A DNA stretch of 64,000 nucleotides from an uncultured Propionibacteriaceae bacterium (GCA_938046585.1 CALIWR010000005.1:248001-312000); one strand, 5' to 3'. Counted from the stretch's first letter, positions 18,911 to 26,959 are shown. Made by a program: numbers and translations. Notes: generated by a model from the sequence alone, not told the origin.

Positions 18911-18916
18911 ACCGTA
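18911..18916 (-). promoter_or_regulatory. -10 box (TACGGT) of lexA
   Basis: Read on the minus strand, TACGGT is followed by 7 bases and the lexA ATG, predicting a leaderless transcript. The LexA box lies about 20 bases further upstream. Confidence 0.55.
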
Positions 18917-18936
18917 CGACCTGCGAAGCAGAGAAT

Positions 18937-18950
18937 CAAACATTTGTACG
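18937..18950. promoter_or_regulatory. LexA box of lexA (autoregulation)
   Basis: On the minus strand CGTACAAATGTTTG matches 13 of 14 positions of CGAACRNRYGTTYG; the third base is the exception. It covers roughly -34 to -47 from the predicted lexA transcription start, a position suited to repression. Confidence 0.7.
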
Positions 18951-19017
18951 AGCATGTCGCGCGGACTGTCACAGGTCAGCGCTTAGCTGGTCCCGAACAG
19001 CGACGACACGCCGTAAT

Positions 19018-19031
19018 CGAACAGGTGTTTG
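19018..19031. promoter_or_regulatory. LexA box 1 of the SOS membrane protein gene
   Basis: CGAACAGGTGTTTG matches the SOS consensus CGAACRNRYGTTYG at all 14 positions. It lies 60 bases before the start at 19091 and 115 bases upstream of lexA. Confidence 0.85.
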
Positions 19032-19063
19032 ATGGAAGGCGCGTTGATCCGGTAGACCATTAT

Positions 19064-19077
19064 CGAACAGCAGTTCG
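19064..19077. promoter_or_regulatory. LexA box 2 of the SOS membrane protein gene
   Basis: CGAACAGCAGTTCG has perfect CGAAC and GTTCG half sites around a non-consensus CA in the centre. It abuts the ribosome site at 19078-19084. Two boxes 46 bases apart suggest tight repression. Confidence 0.75.
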
Positions 19078-19090
19078 AAGGAGGATGAAC

Positions 19091-19396
19091 ATGGGCACAC
19101 CGCTGGTCGTCAGGGGGCAGCATCGAGGTCGGCGGCGGCCGACTCCCAGCTGGCCGTCCGGAAAGTCGATGTCGGCAGCGATCCCACCCTCCCAGCGGCC
19201 ATGCGCTGCTCGGCCTTGTCAGCCGCGGTTCGCTGCCCGGGCCAGCGTGGTCGCCTGCCGCCTTGAGACCACGGAACCCACCTGGGAACTGACGCCGCGC
19301 GGCATGGCGGTGGCTCTCGCCCTGGTGGGCGCGGTGATGGGGGCTGCTTTGGTCACCTGCCTGGCTGTGCTCTGGTCGATCAGCAGCCCCAGCTAG
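19091..19396 (+). CDS. Small SOS-controlled membrane protein, candidate division inhibitor
   Basis: 101 residues. The first 70 are basic and Ser/Pro/Arg-rich; residues about 75-97 form one hydrophobic helix (MAVALALVGAVMGAALVTCL), followed only by SSPS. AAGGAGG at 19078-19084 lies exactly 6 bases before ATG 19091. The gene is divergent from lexA and has two LexA boxes. Actinobacterial SOS division inhibitors (DivS of Corynebacterium, Rv2719c of Mycobacterium) occupy this same place but carry a LysM or other domain after the helix, which is missing here. Function is inferred from position and regulation only. No frameshifted LysM remnant is obvious in the 57 bases after the stop. Confidence 0.75.
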   Translation: MGTPLVVRGQHRGRRRPTPSWPSGKSMSAAIPPSQRPCAARPCQPRFAARASVVACRLETTEPTWELTPRGMAVALALVGAVMGAALVTCLAVLWSISSPS

Positions 19397-19408
19397 ACCC
19401 CAACAGCA

Positions 19409-19439
19409 GTGGTGGCGCCGTCTATGACAGCGCCACCAC
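19409..19439. terminator. Bidirectional hairpin terminator
   Basis: GTGGTGGCGC and GCGCCACCAC form a perfect 10-base-pair stem around an 11-base loop, between the convergent SOS membrane gene and the RDD gene. No U-tract follows on either side. Confidence 0.7.
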
Positions 19440-19453
19440 GCGGATCAGAGAAC

Positions 19454-21271
19454 TCAGTACTGGCTGGGAGGCATCCCAGAATCTTCGACGACGACGCTCT
19501 TGACCATCTTGTCGGCCAGGGTCTGCCGCTTCTGATCCCAGAGCGGGAACAGCCAGCTGATCAGACCGAGCAGACCACAGGTGAACAAACCCATACCCCA
19601 CTGGAGCACGACTCGCAGGATGGCCTGGCCGGCGCCCAAAGGCTGATTGGTCTCTTCAGAGATCAGCTTGATCTTGGCGATCTTGCGGCCCAGCGAATAA
19701 CCGGTGGTGCCCGCCTGGTACCCCGAGTTCCAGACCACGAAACCCATCCACACCAGGCTGAAGAGCAACCCCACGGCAGAACTGTCGATGAACCAGCTGA
19801 ACACCCCGCTCAAGATCCAAGCCACGAGGCTTGGTGCGAACCAGTCGACCAGCCAGCCGAGAGCCCGCTGGCCCCACGATGCCAGGGGGGCGGCGGGACT
19901 CACATAGCCCGAATCATAGCCGTACGGAGTCATGGCCTGGCTGGTGTAGGGCGTGCCGTAGCCAGCAGCGGCGCTCGGATCCTGGTAGGCCTCGGCAGTG
20001 CCATAACCACCGGTCGACCCATAACCGCCAGGCTGCGACTGCCCATAGCCGCCCGTTGATCCATAGCCACCGCTCACTTCATAGCCAGACGACTCGTTGC
20101 TGCTGCCATAGCTGGACTGGCCGCCGTACCCACTGTCGCTGGCACCGTAACTCCCGGCGGCGCCGTATCCAGCGGCGCTGTCGGTGGCTCCGTAGCCGGA
20201 ACTACCTGCGGCATAGCCCTGTCCGGCGGAGCCGTACGAGGCGGCGCTGGTGTCGGGGGCGGTGTAGCCGCCGGTGTTGTAGGAGGAGGTGGCGGGCTGG
20301 TCGGTGTTGTAGCTGGGCTGGCCGTAGCTGCTGGTGTCGCCGTAGGCGTTGCCCTGTCCGGCGGAGCCGTAGGAAGCGGCGCCGGTGTCCGGGGCGGTGT
20401 ACCCGCCGGTGCTCTGTCCGGAGCCGTAGGAGGCGGCGCTGGTGTCGGGGGCGGTGTAGCCGCCAGCGTTGTAGGAGGAGGTGGCGGGCTGGTCGGTGTT
20501 GTAGCTGGGCTGGCCGTAGCCGCTGGTGTCGCCGTAGCCGCCGCTGCCCTGTCCGGCGGAGCCGTAGGAAGCAGCGCTGGTGTCGGGGGCGGTGTAGCCG
20601 CCAGCGTTGTAGGAGGAGGTGGCGGGCTGGTCGGTGCTGTAGCTGGGCTGGCCGTAGCCGCTGGCGTCGCCGTAGCCGCCGCTGCCCTGTCCGGCGGAGC
20701 CGTAGGAAGCAGCGCCGGTGTCCGGGGCGGTGTACCCGCCGGTGCTCTGTCCGGAGCCGTAGGAGGCGGCGCTGGTGTCGGGAGCGGTGTAGCCGCCGGT
20801 GTTGTAGCTGGGCTGGCCGTAGCCGCTGGTGTCGCCGTAGCCGCCGCTGCCCTGGCTGAAAGAGTCCGGGCCGGTCTGAGCGCCGGTTCCGTACGGACTG
20901 GCCTGGTCGTACCCGCCGGTACCGGCGCTATAACTCGGCGTTGCCTGATCAGCGGAGCCGTAGGGGCTGGGGGCGGCTGTCGGGTCGTACCCGCCAGCGG
21001 GGCCATAGCTCGCGGTGATACCGCCGGCCGGGTCTGGCGTGGTCGCGCCATACCCTTGGGAAGGGTCGCTCGTGGGGTACGAGCCCTGCCCGTAGCCGCC
21101 CTGGTTGGCGCTGGCGCCGTAACCTGCGGGGTCCGACGTCGGGTAGGTGGAGGCCGAGCCGTACGAGGCGGCGCCCTGGCTGTCGGGGGCGGAATAGCCC
21201 GGCGCCCCGGGCTGACCGTAGGCCGGAGTTCCAGGCTGCGGCTGGCCCGGGTCGTTCCAGTTCTGAGTCAC
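19454..21271 (-). CDS. RDD-family membrane protein with long Tyr/Gly/Ser repeat domain
   Basis: 605 residues. The C-terminal part (about 462-597) is an RDD domain with membrane helices (WGQRALGWLVDWFAPSLVAWI, the RDD-type start, through GTTGYSLGRKIAKIKLI to DKMVKSVVV), a family linked to ion or small-molecule transport. The first 456 residues are low complexity, built almost wholly of Gly, Ser, Tyr, Ala, Thr, Pro, Gln and Asp, with 58 tyrosines by my count, mostly as GY or SY. Residues 142-352 are tandem repeats. No signal peptide, so the domain should be cytosolic. GTG 21271 has AGAGG upstream. RDD proteins often have a short Pro/Gly/Tyr-rich tail; this length is exceptional. Confidence 0.9.
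   Translation of the reverse strand: MTQNWNDPGQPQPGTPAYGQPGAPGYSAPDSQGAASYGSASTYPTSDPAGYGASANQGGYGQGSYPTSDPSQGYGATTPDPAGGITASYGPAGGYDPTAAPSPYGSADQATPSYSAGTGGYDQASPYGTGAQTGPDSFSQGSGGYGDTSGYGQPSYNTGGYTAPDTSAASYGSGQSTGGYTAPDTGAASYGSAGQGSGGYGDASGYGQPSYSTDQPATSSYNAGGYTAPDTSAASYGSAGQGSGGYGDTSGYGQPSYNTDQPATSSYNAGGYTAPDTSAASYGSGQSTGGYTAPDTGAASYGSAGQGNAYGDTSSYGQPSYNTDQPATSSYNTGGYTAPDTSAASYGSAGQGYAAGSSGYGATDSAAGYGAAGSYGASDSGYGGQSSYGSSNESSGYEVSGGYGSTGGYGQSQPGGYGSTGGYGTAEAYQDPSAAAGYGTPYTSQAMTPYGYDSGYVSPAAPLASWGQRALGWLVDWFAPSLVAWILSGVFSWFIDSSAVGLLFSLVWMGFVVWNSGYQAGTTGYSLGRKIAKIKLISEETNQPLGAGQAILRVVLQWGMGLFTCGLLGLISWLFPLWDQKRQTLADKMVKSVVVEDSGMPPSQY
20216..20848 (-). repeat. Coding tandem repeats in the RDD protein
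   Basis: Encodes residues 142-352. Two unit types alternate: GGYTAPDT(S/G)AASYGS(A)GQ, present six times, and (G/S)YGDTSGYGQPSYNT, present four times, three of them followed by DQPATSSYN. DNA copies are nearly identical, so recent duplication or conversion is likely and copy number may vary between strains. Confidence 0.9.
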
Positions 21272-21370
21272 GATGATCCTCTCAAGGGCGGATGCCTAAC
21301 GGCCAGCCTAGCCAATATGGGGCCCTCATCGCGAGGTGGAACACGACTCGGATCTCGCGAGCCCGTTCGT

Positions 21371-21376
21371 CATACT
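21371..21376 (+). promoter_or_regulatory. -10-like box (CATACT) of the DUF2752 gene
   Basis: CATACT (second and sixth positions fit TANNNT; first two bases degenerate) ends exactly 6 bases before GTG 21383. No ribosome site precedes the start, consistent with leaderless initiation. Confidence 0.35.
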
Positions 21377-21382
21377 GGGCTG

Positions 21383-21787
21383 GTGATGGTTGCCCAGGTC
21401 CCACTGACGCCCCAACGAGCATTGTCGTCCTGCGCGGTCGTGGGGGGAATCGGGTTGGCGATTACCCTGATGTACAAGACCGTCGGGGTGGGCCTCATCT
21501 GTCCCTTGCTGCTGATGACCGGGATCCAGTGCCCCTTCTGTGGGGGGACCCGAATGGCCGCTTCACTGCTCGACGGCAACGTGTCGGCAGCTTGGTCGTA
21601 CAACCCCCTGCTGTTGCTGGCCGGCGTGGCGTTAGGGGTGCGGATCCTGGGCTGGATGGTGGAGTGGATGCGTAAACCAGCCGGGGCACCGGCCGATGTC
21701 TGGACGCCAGCCTGGGTGCGGCGTCATTGGGCCTGGATCGCGACCGTGGTGGGCATCGGATACGTGGTGCTGCGGGCCGTCTGGTAG
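21383..21787 (+). CDS. DUF2752 family membrane protein
   Basis: 134 residues. The family core CPLLLMTGIQCPFCGGTRMAASLLDGN followed by SYNPLLLLAGVALG is clear: Cys residues in a CPFCGGTR motif near the membrane and an Asn-Pro-Leu segment two helices on. Three hydrophobic helices. Function of DUF2752 is unknown. Start GTG 21383 or ATG 21386; the former keeps the 6-base spacing from the -10. Divergent from the RDD gene. Confidence 0.85.
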   Translation: MMVAQVPLTPQRALSSCAVVGGIGLAITLMYKTVGVGLICPLLLMTGIQCPFCGGTRMAASLLDGNVSAAWSYNPLLLLAGVALGVRILGWMVEWMRKPAGAPADVWTPAWVRRHWAWIATVVGIGYVVLRAVW

Positions 21788-21822
21788 CACCTGTGGCGCT
21801 CTCCTGCGCGACACGCCGAGCC

Positions 21823-21851
21823 TTGACATCTGGAGGTTCGCGTTGCACGAT
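21823..21851 (+). promoter_or_regulatory. Promoter of nrdR-nrdJ
   Basis: TTGACA (21823-21828) is a perfect -35; 17 bases later CACGAT (21846-21851) is a weak -10. The expected start falls inside the palindrome that follows, giving about a 105-base leader to nrdR. Confidence 0.55.
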
Positions 21852-21853
21852 GT

Positions 21854-21871
21854 ACCACTATATCTAGTGGT
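21854..21871. promoter_or_regulatory. NrdR box
   Basis: ACCACTATATCTAGTGGT is an 18-base inverted repeat with the CACTATAT...AGTG core of NrdR operators. It overlaps the predicted transcription start of nrdR-nrdJ, so NrdR probably represses its own operon when dATP is abundant. Operators usually come in pairs; only a degenerate partner is visible about 31 bases downstream (around 21886-21901). Confidence 0.7.
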
Positions 21872-21965
21872 CACACCGGTAGGATTCACCTAGAAGTTGA
21901 GATCAGGTCGTTGCTGGGCATCGTCTGGCCGGCCTTCGTTCACTTCGCCTTGGAAGGAGTTCACT

Positions 21966-22421
21966 GTGCGTTGCCCGTACTGCAAGCAGACGGAATCGCG
22001 GGTGCTCGACTCCCGGGTGGCCGATGATGGTACGTGCATCCGCCGCCGTCGCCAGTGTTCGTCCTGCGAGCGACGGTTCACCACAGTTGAGCAGATCCAG
22101 CTAGTCGTGGTGAAGCGATCAGGCGTGGTCGAGGCTTTCAGCCGCGACAAGGTGATCGCTGGGGTACGCAAGGCCTGCAAGGGCCGCCCCGTGACCGACG
22201 TCGATCTGGCCCGGCTGGGCCAGCAGGTCGAGGAGACGCTGCGGGCCGGCGGCCATGGCGAGATCAACGCCGAGGAGGTCGGACTGGCGATCCTCGAGCC
22301 CTTGCGGCTCCTCGACCCGGTCGCCTATCTCCGATTCGCCTCGGTCTACCACCATTACGACTCGGTGGACGACTTCGAGGCGGCGATCCACGAGCTACGC
22401 AACGGCTTCCAATCCACCTGA
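21966..22421 (+). CDS. nrdR: Transcriptional repressor NrdR
   Basis: 151 residues. N-terminal zinc ribbon with CPYC (3-6) and CSSC (about 31-34) around RVLDSRV...RRRRQC, then an ATP-cone domain ([24 protein letters not shown]) that senses ATP/dATP and controls DNA binding to ribonucleotide reductase promoters. GTG 21966 follows GGAAGGAG at a good distance and starts at the invariant MRCPYC. It is 66 bases upstream of nrdJ, in one operon. Confidence 0.97.
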   Translation: MRCPYCKQTESRVLDSRVADDGTCIRRRRQCSSCERRFTTVEQIQLVVVKRSGVVEAFSRDKVIAGVRKACKGRPVTDVDLARLGQQVEETLRAGGHGEINAEEVGLAILEPLRLLDPVAYLRFASVYHHYDSVDDFEAAIHELRNGFQST

Positions 22422-22487
22422 TCCAGCTCACCAGTTTCATCATTCCTCACCATTTCGTACCCACCATCTCGCGCAGAGAGGCATCCC

Positions 22488-25313
22488 ATGACTCAGACCC
22501 GAGCCACGTCGCGGGCCCGCAACAACCATTCCGGTGGACTCACGATTACCCGCGTCTTCACCACCGAGGGGATCCACCCTTACCAGGAGGTGACCTGGGA
22601 ACGTCGTGATGTCGTCCAGCAGAACTGGAAAACCGGTGAGGTGGTCTTCGAACAGCGAGGAGTCGAGTTCCCGAGTACCTGGAGCGTCAACGCCTCTACG
22701 ATCGTGACCACCAAGTATTTCCGGGGAGCTCTCGGCACCCCACAGCGCGAGTCCAGCCTCAAGACCCTGATCGATCGGGTGGTGCGGAAGTACCGCTCGG
22801 CGGGGGAGGAGAACGGCTACTTTGCCACCGAGCAGGATGCCGAGATCTTCGAGCACGAACTGGCTGCGATGCTGCTGCATCAGGTCTTCTCTTTCAATTC
22901 GCCGGTCTGGTTCAACGTGGGGACCGCCAGCCCACAGCAAGTCAGCGCCTGCTTCATCCTGTCCGTCGACGACTCGATGGAGTCGATCCTCAACTGGTAC
23001 AAGGAGGAGGGCTTCATCTTTAAGGGCGGCTCAGGGGCCGGGCTGAACCTGTCCCGAATCCGCTCCTCCAAGGAATTGCTGTCGTCGGGTGGTACGGCAT
23101 CCGGGCCAGTGTCGTTCATGCGCGGCGCGGACGCCTCAGCCGGGACCATCAAGTCCGGCGGTGCCACCCGGCGGGCGGCCAAGATGGTGGTGTTGGACGT
23201 GGACCATCCCGACATCGAGGAATTTATCGAGACCAAAGCCCGCGAGGAAGACAAGATCCGGGCCCTGCGTGATGCCGGCTTCGACATGGACCTGGGAGGC
23301 AAGGACATCACCAGTGTCCAGTACCAGAACGCGAACAATTCGGTCCGGGTCACCGACGAGTTCATGCGGGCGGTCGAGAACGGCGGCGACTTCGGTTTGC
23401 GAGCCCGCAAGGATGGTCGGGTGATCGAGACGGTGGACGCTCGTACCCTGTTCCGTAAGATCGCGCAGGCGGCCTGGGAATGCGCCGACCCGGGGATCCA
23501 ATACGACGACACCATCAACGCCTGGCACACCACCCCGGAGACCGGGCGGATCACCGCGTCGAACCCGTGCTCGGAGTACATGAGCCTGGACAACTCTTCG
23601 TGCAATCTGGCCTCGCTCAACCTGATGAAGTTCCTGCGCGACGACGACACCTTCGACGCCGACACCTTCGTCAAGGCGGTAGAGCTGATCATCACCGCCA
23701 TGGACATCTCGATCACCTTCGCCGACTTCCCGACCGAGGCGATCACGAAGACCACCAAGACTTTCCGGCAGCTGGGGATCGGGTACGCGAACCTGGGTGC
23801 GCTGCTGATGGCGATCGGGCTGGGCTATGACTCGGATCCGGGCCGGGCGGTCGCGGCAGCGATCACCTCCTTGATGACCGGCACCGCCTACCGGCGTTCC
23901 GCTGAATTGGCGCGGGTGGTCGGCCCCTACCAGGGGTACGCCCGTAATGCCGACGCGCACCAGAAGGTGATGCGCCGTCACCAGACTGCCAACGACCAGC
24001 TGGAGACCACGCGCGCCGGCATCGACCGGGAGATCCATCGCCGTGCCACCCAGGAATGGGAGCAGGTGGTGCGGCTGGGATCCGAGCATGGCTTCCGCAA
24101 TGCTCAGGCCTCGCTGCTGGCCCCGACCGGGACCATCGGCTTCATGATGGACTGCGACACTACCGGAATCGAACCGGACTTCTCGCTGGTGAAGTTCAAG
24201 AAGCTGGTCGATGGCAGTTCGATGCAGATCGTCAACACCACCGTCAATCGGGCGCTGAAGAACCTGGGGTATTCCCAAGAGGTCACCGAGGCGATCATCG
24301 AGTACATCTCCGACCATGGCCATGTGGTCGGCGCCCCCGGGCTCAAGCAGTCCGACTACCCGGTGTTCGACTGCGCGATGGGGGAGCGGGCCATCCAGCC
24401 GATGGGCCATGTCCGGATGATGGCCGCCGTCCAGCCGTACCTGTCGGGAGCGATCTCGAAAACCGTCAACCTGCCGGAATCAGCCACCGTCGACGACATC
24501 GAGCAGGTCTACCAGGAAGGGTGGCGGCTGGGTCTGAAAGCCTTGGCGGTCTACCGCGACAACTGCAAGGTCGGTCAGCCGCTGTCGGACGGCAAGAAGA
24601 ACAAGGAGCAGGCTGCCCCCGAGGTCCGCATCGAGTACCGTCCGCGACGGGTCCGGCTGCCGAAGTCCCGGCGAGGGCAGACCACCTCGTTCACTGTCGG
24701 CGGAGCCGAGGGCTACATGACTGCCTCGGTGTACGACAACGGGCGCCTGGGCGAGGTCTTCTTGAAACTGGGCAAACAGGGCTCGACCCTGGCCGGGGTG
24801 ATGGATGCCTTCTCGATCGCGATCTCGATCGCGCTCCAGTACGGGGTCCCGCTGGAGACCTACGTGCAGAAGTTCACCAACCTCGCGTTCGAGCCGGCCG
24901 GTATGACCGACGACCCGGATCTGAGGATCGCCAAGTCGGTCATGGACTATATCTTCCGTCGGCTGGCGCTGGATTACCTGACTTTTGACGAGCGGGCCGA
25001 ACTGGGCATCTACACCGCGAGCGAACGAGCCCGCTATGTCGAGACCGGGTCGTACCTGTCGGAGGAGGACGAGGCACAGCTGCTGGAATCGCAGACCCTG
25101 CGCAACGACGAGAACGACAGGCGGCGCATCGACGAGGCCGGGCCGATTCAGCCGGCCCTGTTGGATGTGCCCCGTACCAGCGTCGAACTGCTGGAAAGGT
25201 CATTCGGGCATGCGGTCGACGCGCCGTTGTGTCTCACCTGCGGCACCAAGATGCGCCCGTCTGGCAGCTGCTACGCCTGCGAGGGCTGCGGCGCGACTAG
25301 TGGTTGCAGCTGA
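22488..25313 (+). CDS. nrdJ: Vitamin B12-dependent ribonucleotide reductase (class II)
   Basis: Reduces ribonucleotides to deoxyribonucleotides using adenosylcobalamin, independent of oxygen. 941 residues. Recognisable segments are the FSFNSPVWFNVG and QVSACFILSVDDSMESI substrate region, GGSGAGLNLSRIRS, NPCSEYMSLDNSSCNLASLNL with an active-site cysteine, and LLAPTGTIGFMMDCDTTGIEP. The end is a zinc-like cysteine tail (CLTCGTKMRPSGSCYACEGCG) that re-reduces the active site. Length is typical of actinobacterial NrdJ. ATG 22488 has GAGAGG upstream. No class Ia or Ib subunits are present in this window. Confidence 0.98.
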   Translation: MTQTRATSRARNNHSGGLTITRVFTTEGIHPYQEVTWERRDVVQQNWKTGEVVFEQRGVEFPSTWSVNASTIVTTKYFRGALGTPQRESSLKTLIDRVVRKYRSAGEENGYFATEQDAEIFEHELAAMLLHQVFSFNSPVWFNVGTASPQQVSACFILSVDDSMESILNWYKEEGFIFKGGSGAGLNLSRIRSSKELLSSGGTASGPVSFMRGADASAGTIKSGGATRRAAKMVVLDVDHPDIEEFIETKAREEDKIRALRDAGFDMDLGGKDITSVQYQNANNSVRVTDEFMRAVENGGDFGLRARKDGRVIETVDARTLFRKIAQAAWECADPGIQYDDTINAWHTTPETGRITASNPCSEYMSLDNSSCNLASLNLMKFLRDDDTFDADTFVKAVELIITAMDISITFADFPTEAITKTTKTFRQLGIGYANLGALLMAIGLGYDSDPGRAVAAAITSLMTGTAYRRSAELARVVGPYQGYARNADAHQKVMRRHQTANDQLETTRAGIDREIHRRATQEWEQVVRLGSEHGFRNAQASLLAPTGTIGFMMDCDTTGIEPDFSLVKFKKLVDGSSMQIVNTTVNRALKNLGYSQEVTEAIIEYISDHGHVVGAPGLKQSDYPVFDCAMGERAIQPMGHVRMMAAVQPYLSGAISKTVNLPESATVDDIEQVYQEGWRLGLKALAVYRDNCKVGQPLSDGKKNKEQAAPEVRIEYRPRRVRLPKSRRGQTTSFTVGGAEGYMTASVYDNGRLGEVFLKLGKQGSTLAGVMDAFSIAISIALQYGVPLETYVQKFTNLAFEPAGMTDDPDLRIAKSVMDYIFRRLALDYLTFDERAELGIYTASERARYVETGSYLSEEDEAQLLESQTLRNDENDRRRIDEAGPIQPALLDVPRTSVELLERSFGHAVDAPLCLTCGTKMRPSGSCYACEGCGATSGCS

Positions 25314-25329
25314 GGGTCGGATCTGATCG

Positions 25330-25347
25330 CCCTCGCCTGCGCGAGGG
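25330..25347 (+). terminator. Hairpin after nrdJ
   Basis: CCCTCGC and GCGAGGG form a 7-base-pair stem with a CTGC loop, 17 bases after the nrdJ stop. There is no U-tract, common for actinobacterial terminators. Confidence 0.55.
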
Positions 25348-25491
25348 GCGGGCCATGGTGCTCGCCTGCCGTCGTGGGGGTGAGTCTGGACCTGTGGGTG
25401 AGAGTGCCCTCATCCCCTCGGCTCTGAGGCGATGAGCAATCTAGGGTGTCGCTCAGCACGTCCTATTCCTCGAACCCCGACAGAGATCGCC

Positions 25492-26862
25492 ATGCATGAC
25501 CTTATTGACTTCGACCCGGACGAGCTCTTCTTCTCGACCACAGATTCGAAGGGCATCATCCAGAAGGCGAACAGCGTCTTCGTCCGACTGTCGGAGTACC
25601 CCTGGGAGGAGCTCGTCGGGGCTCCCCACAGCATCATCCGTCACGACGAGATGCCGGGAGCGGTGTACGACCTGCTCTGGAGCACCATCAAGGCCGGGGA
25701 ACCCTTCTGCGGCTACGTCATCAACCGGGCCCGTAGCGGTCGGCCGTACGTGGTCTTCGCCACTATCACCCCACTGTCCGGCGGTGGCTACCTCTCGGTC
25801 CGGTCCCGACCATGCCTGCCGGACCTGTTGGAGGCAGCGCTGCGGATCTACGTCAAGGTGCGCACTCTAGAGCGGGCAGCCCGGGCCCAGGGCGGGTCGA
25901 AGGCCAATGCCGCCAAGATCGGTGGGCTGCTGCTCACTGAACTGCTGGCCGGTACCCCGCTGCGGGACTATCAGAGCCTCCTGCTGACGGCGCTACCGGC
26001 CGAGGTACGAGCCCGGGCTGCCGCATCAGCCGGCCTGCCCGAGCGAGACGGTGACGGTCCGCTGGCCAGGATCTTGCGCTCGGTACGGGCGGTCAGTGAC
26101 CAGCTCGATGCCTGGCTCACCCAGATGGACGACCTCGCCGACTTGGCGCAGTCACTGACCGAGGCGACTCGACGGTTGCGCTCGCTTACCGCGGCCGCCC
26201 AGGTCACCGCCAAGCAGGTGATCTCAGCTCAGACCGGGGAATTGGCTCCGGTGATGTTGTCGGTCAACGTCTGGGTGTCGATGCTGCCGGAGATCGAGGC
26301 CGCGATCAGCGGGCTGGAGGATCAGCTCGCCCAGTTGTCGCGCAGCAGCGCCACCGCCCGGTTCCGGATCGCGTTGGCGAGGCTGCACAACGATGCTACC
26401 GGGCAGTTCACGGCTGAGCTGATCGATTCGGCATCGAGCGAGCACACCGATGCGATCGGTCAGCTGGTCGAGACCCTGCGCGACGGGTTGACCGCCGCCA
26501 GCGATTTTGGACGCGAGAATGCGGCCCTGGCGGCGGACGTAGCAGCCTCGATCGACGCGGTACATGATCTGCTGACGGTGCCGATTTCACTGCTCGACAG
26601 TTGGCAGCACCAGGTCGGTGGCCGCGATGATGTCTCGGCCGAGCTGATGACCACGGTGACGGGGCAGATCCAGGCCGAGCAGGCGGGTGCCCAGCTGCTG
26701 AGTGATCTGTCCGCGCAGTGCCGTAGTAGCGCCGTTCCCCTGGAGACCGCTGTGATCGAGGAGCATCTGGCTCGGATCGCTGATCTTCTTCCGGCTGTGG
26801 TGGGACAGCCGATGGTCGACGAAGGCGTGGTTAGTGCGGCCAGACCACTGCTGACGGCCTGA
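25492..26862 (+). CDS. Soluble PAS-domain protein with long helical region
   Basis: 456 residues. Residues about 10-115 are a PAS domain of the Aer/chemoreceptor type (FFSTTDSKGIIQKANSVFVRLSEYPWEELVG, then HSIIRHDEMPGAVYDLLW, YVINRARSGRPYVVFATITPL), which in relatives binds FAD or heme and senses redox or oxygen. The remaining 340 residues are helical, rich in Ala/Leu/Gln and coiled-coil-like, but contain neither a membrane segment nor the conserved hairpin of methyl-accepting proteins. No kinase, GGDEF or HTH output is seen. A TAGGGT -10 (25442-25447) lies about 45 bases upstream, and GAGAT before the ATG is a weak ribosome site. Role unknown; probably a cytosolic redox sensor acting through partners. 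Confidence 0.75.
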   Translation: MHDLIDFDPDELFFSTTDSKGIIQKANSVFVRLSEYPWEELVGAPHSIIRHDEMPGAVYDLLWSTIKAGEPFCGYVINRARSGRPYVVFATITPLSGGGYLSVRSRPCLPDLLEAALRIYVKVRTLERAARAQGGSKANAAKIGGLLLTELLAGTPLRDYQSLLLTALPAEVRARAAASAGLPERDGDGPLARILRSVRAVSDQLDAWLTQMDDLADLAQSLTEATRRLRSLTAAAQVTAKQVISAQTGELAPVMLSVNVWVSMLPEIEAAISGLEDQLAQLSRSSATARFRIALARLHNDATGQFTAELIDSASSEHTDAIGQLVETLRDGLTAASDFGRENAALAADVAASIDAVHDLLTVPISLLDSWQHQVGGRDDVSAELMTTVTGQIQAEQAGAQLLSDLSAQCRSSAVPLETAVIEEHLARIADLLPAVVGQPMVDEGVVSAARPLLTA

Positions 26863-26959
26863 AGCCGTGGCGTACGACCGAGGAATCCTCGGGCGTAGCC
26901 AGATTCAGGCCGAGCAGGCGGATCCTCAGGCGCTCAGTGAGATGTCTGCACGGCATGAT

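Noticed and set aside
20216..20848. Repeat cluster as a possible CRISPR array
   Set aside because: Units are contiguous, differ in length, encode protein in frame, and have no unique spacers; no cas genes are present.
19831..20859. Long Arg/Cys-rich plus-strand frame and a Pro/Thr/Ala-rich minus-strand frame across the RDD repeats
   Set aside because: Both arise from reading the Tyr/Gly/Ser repeat DNA in other frames; the repeat periodicity fully explains them.
21872..22487. Cobalamin riboswitch expected before a B12-dependent reductase
   Set aside because: The nrdR leader is only about 105 bases and the nrdR-nrdJ gap 66 bases, too short, and no B12-box sequence is seen.
23136..24410. 424-codon minus-strand open frame inside nrdJ
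   Set aside because: Antisense shadow of a highly conserved gene, with no start signal or family pattern.
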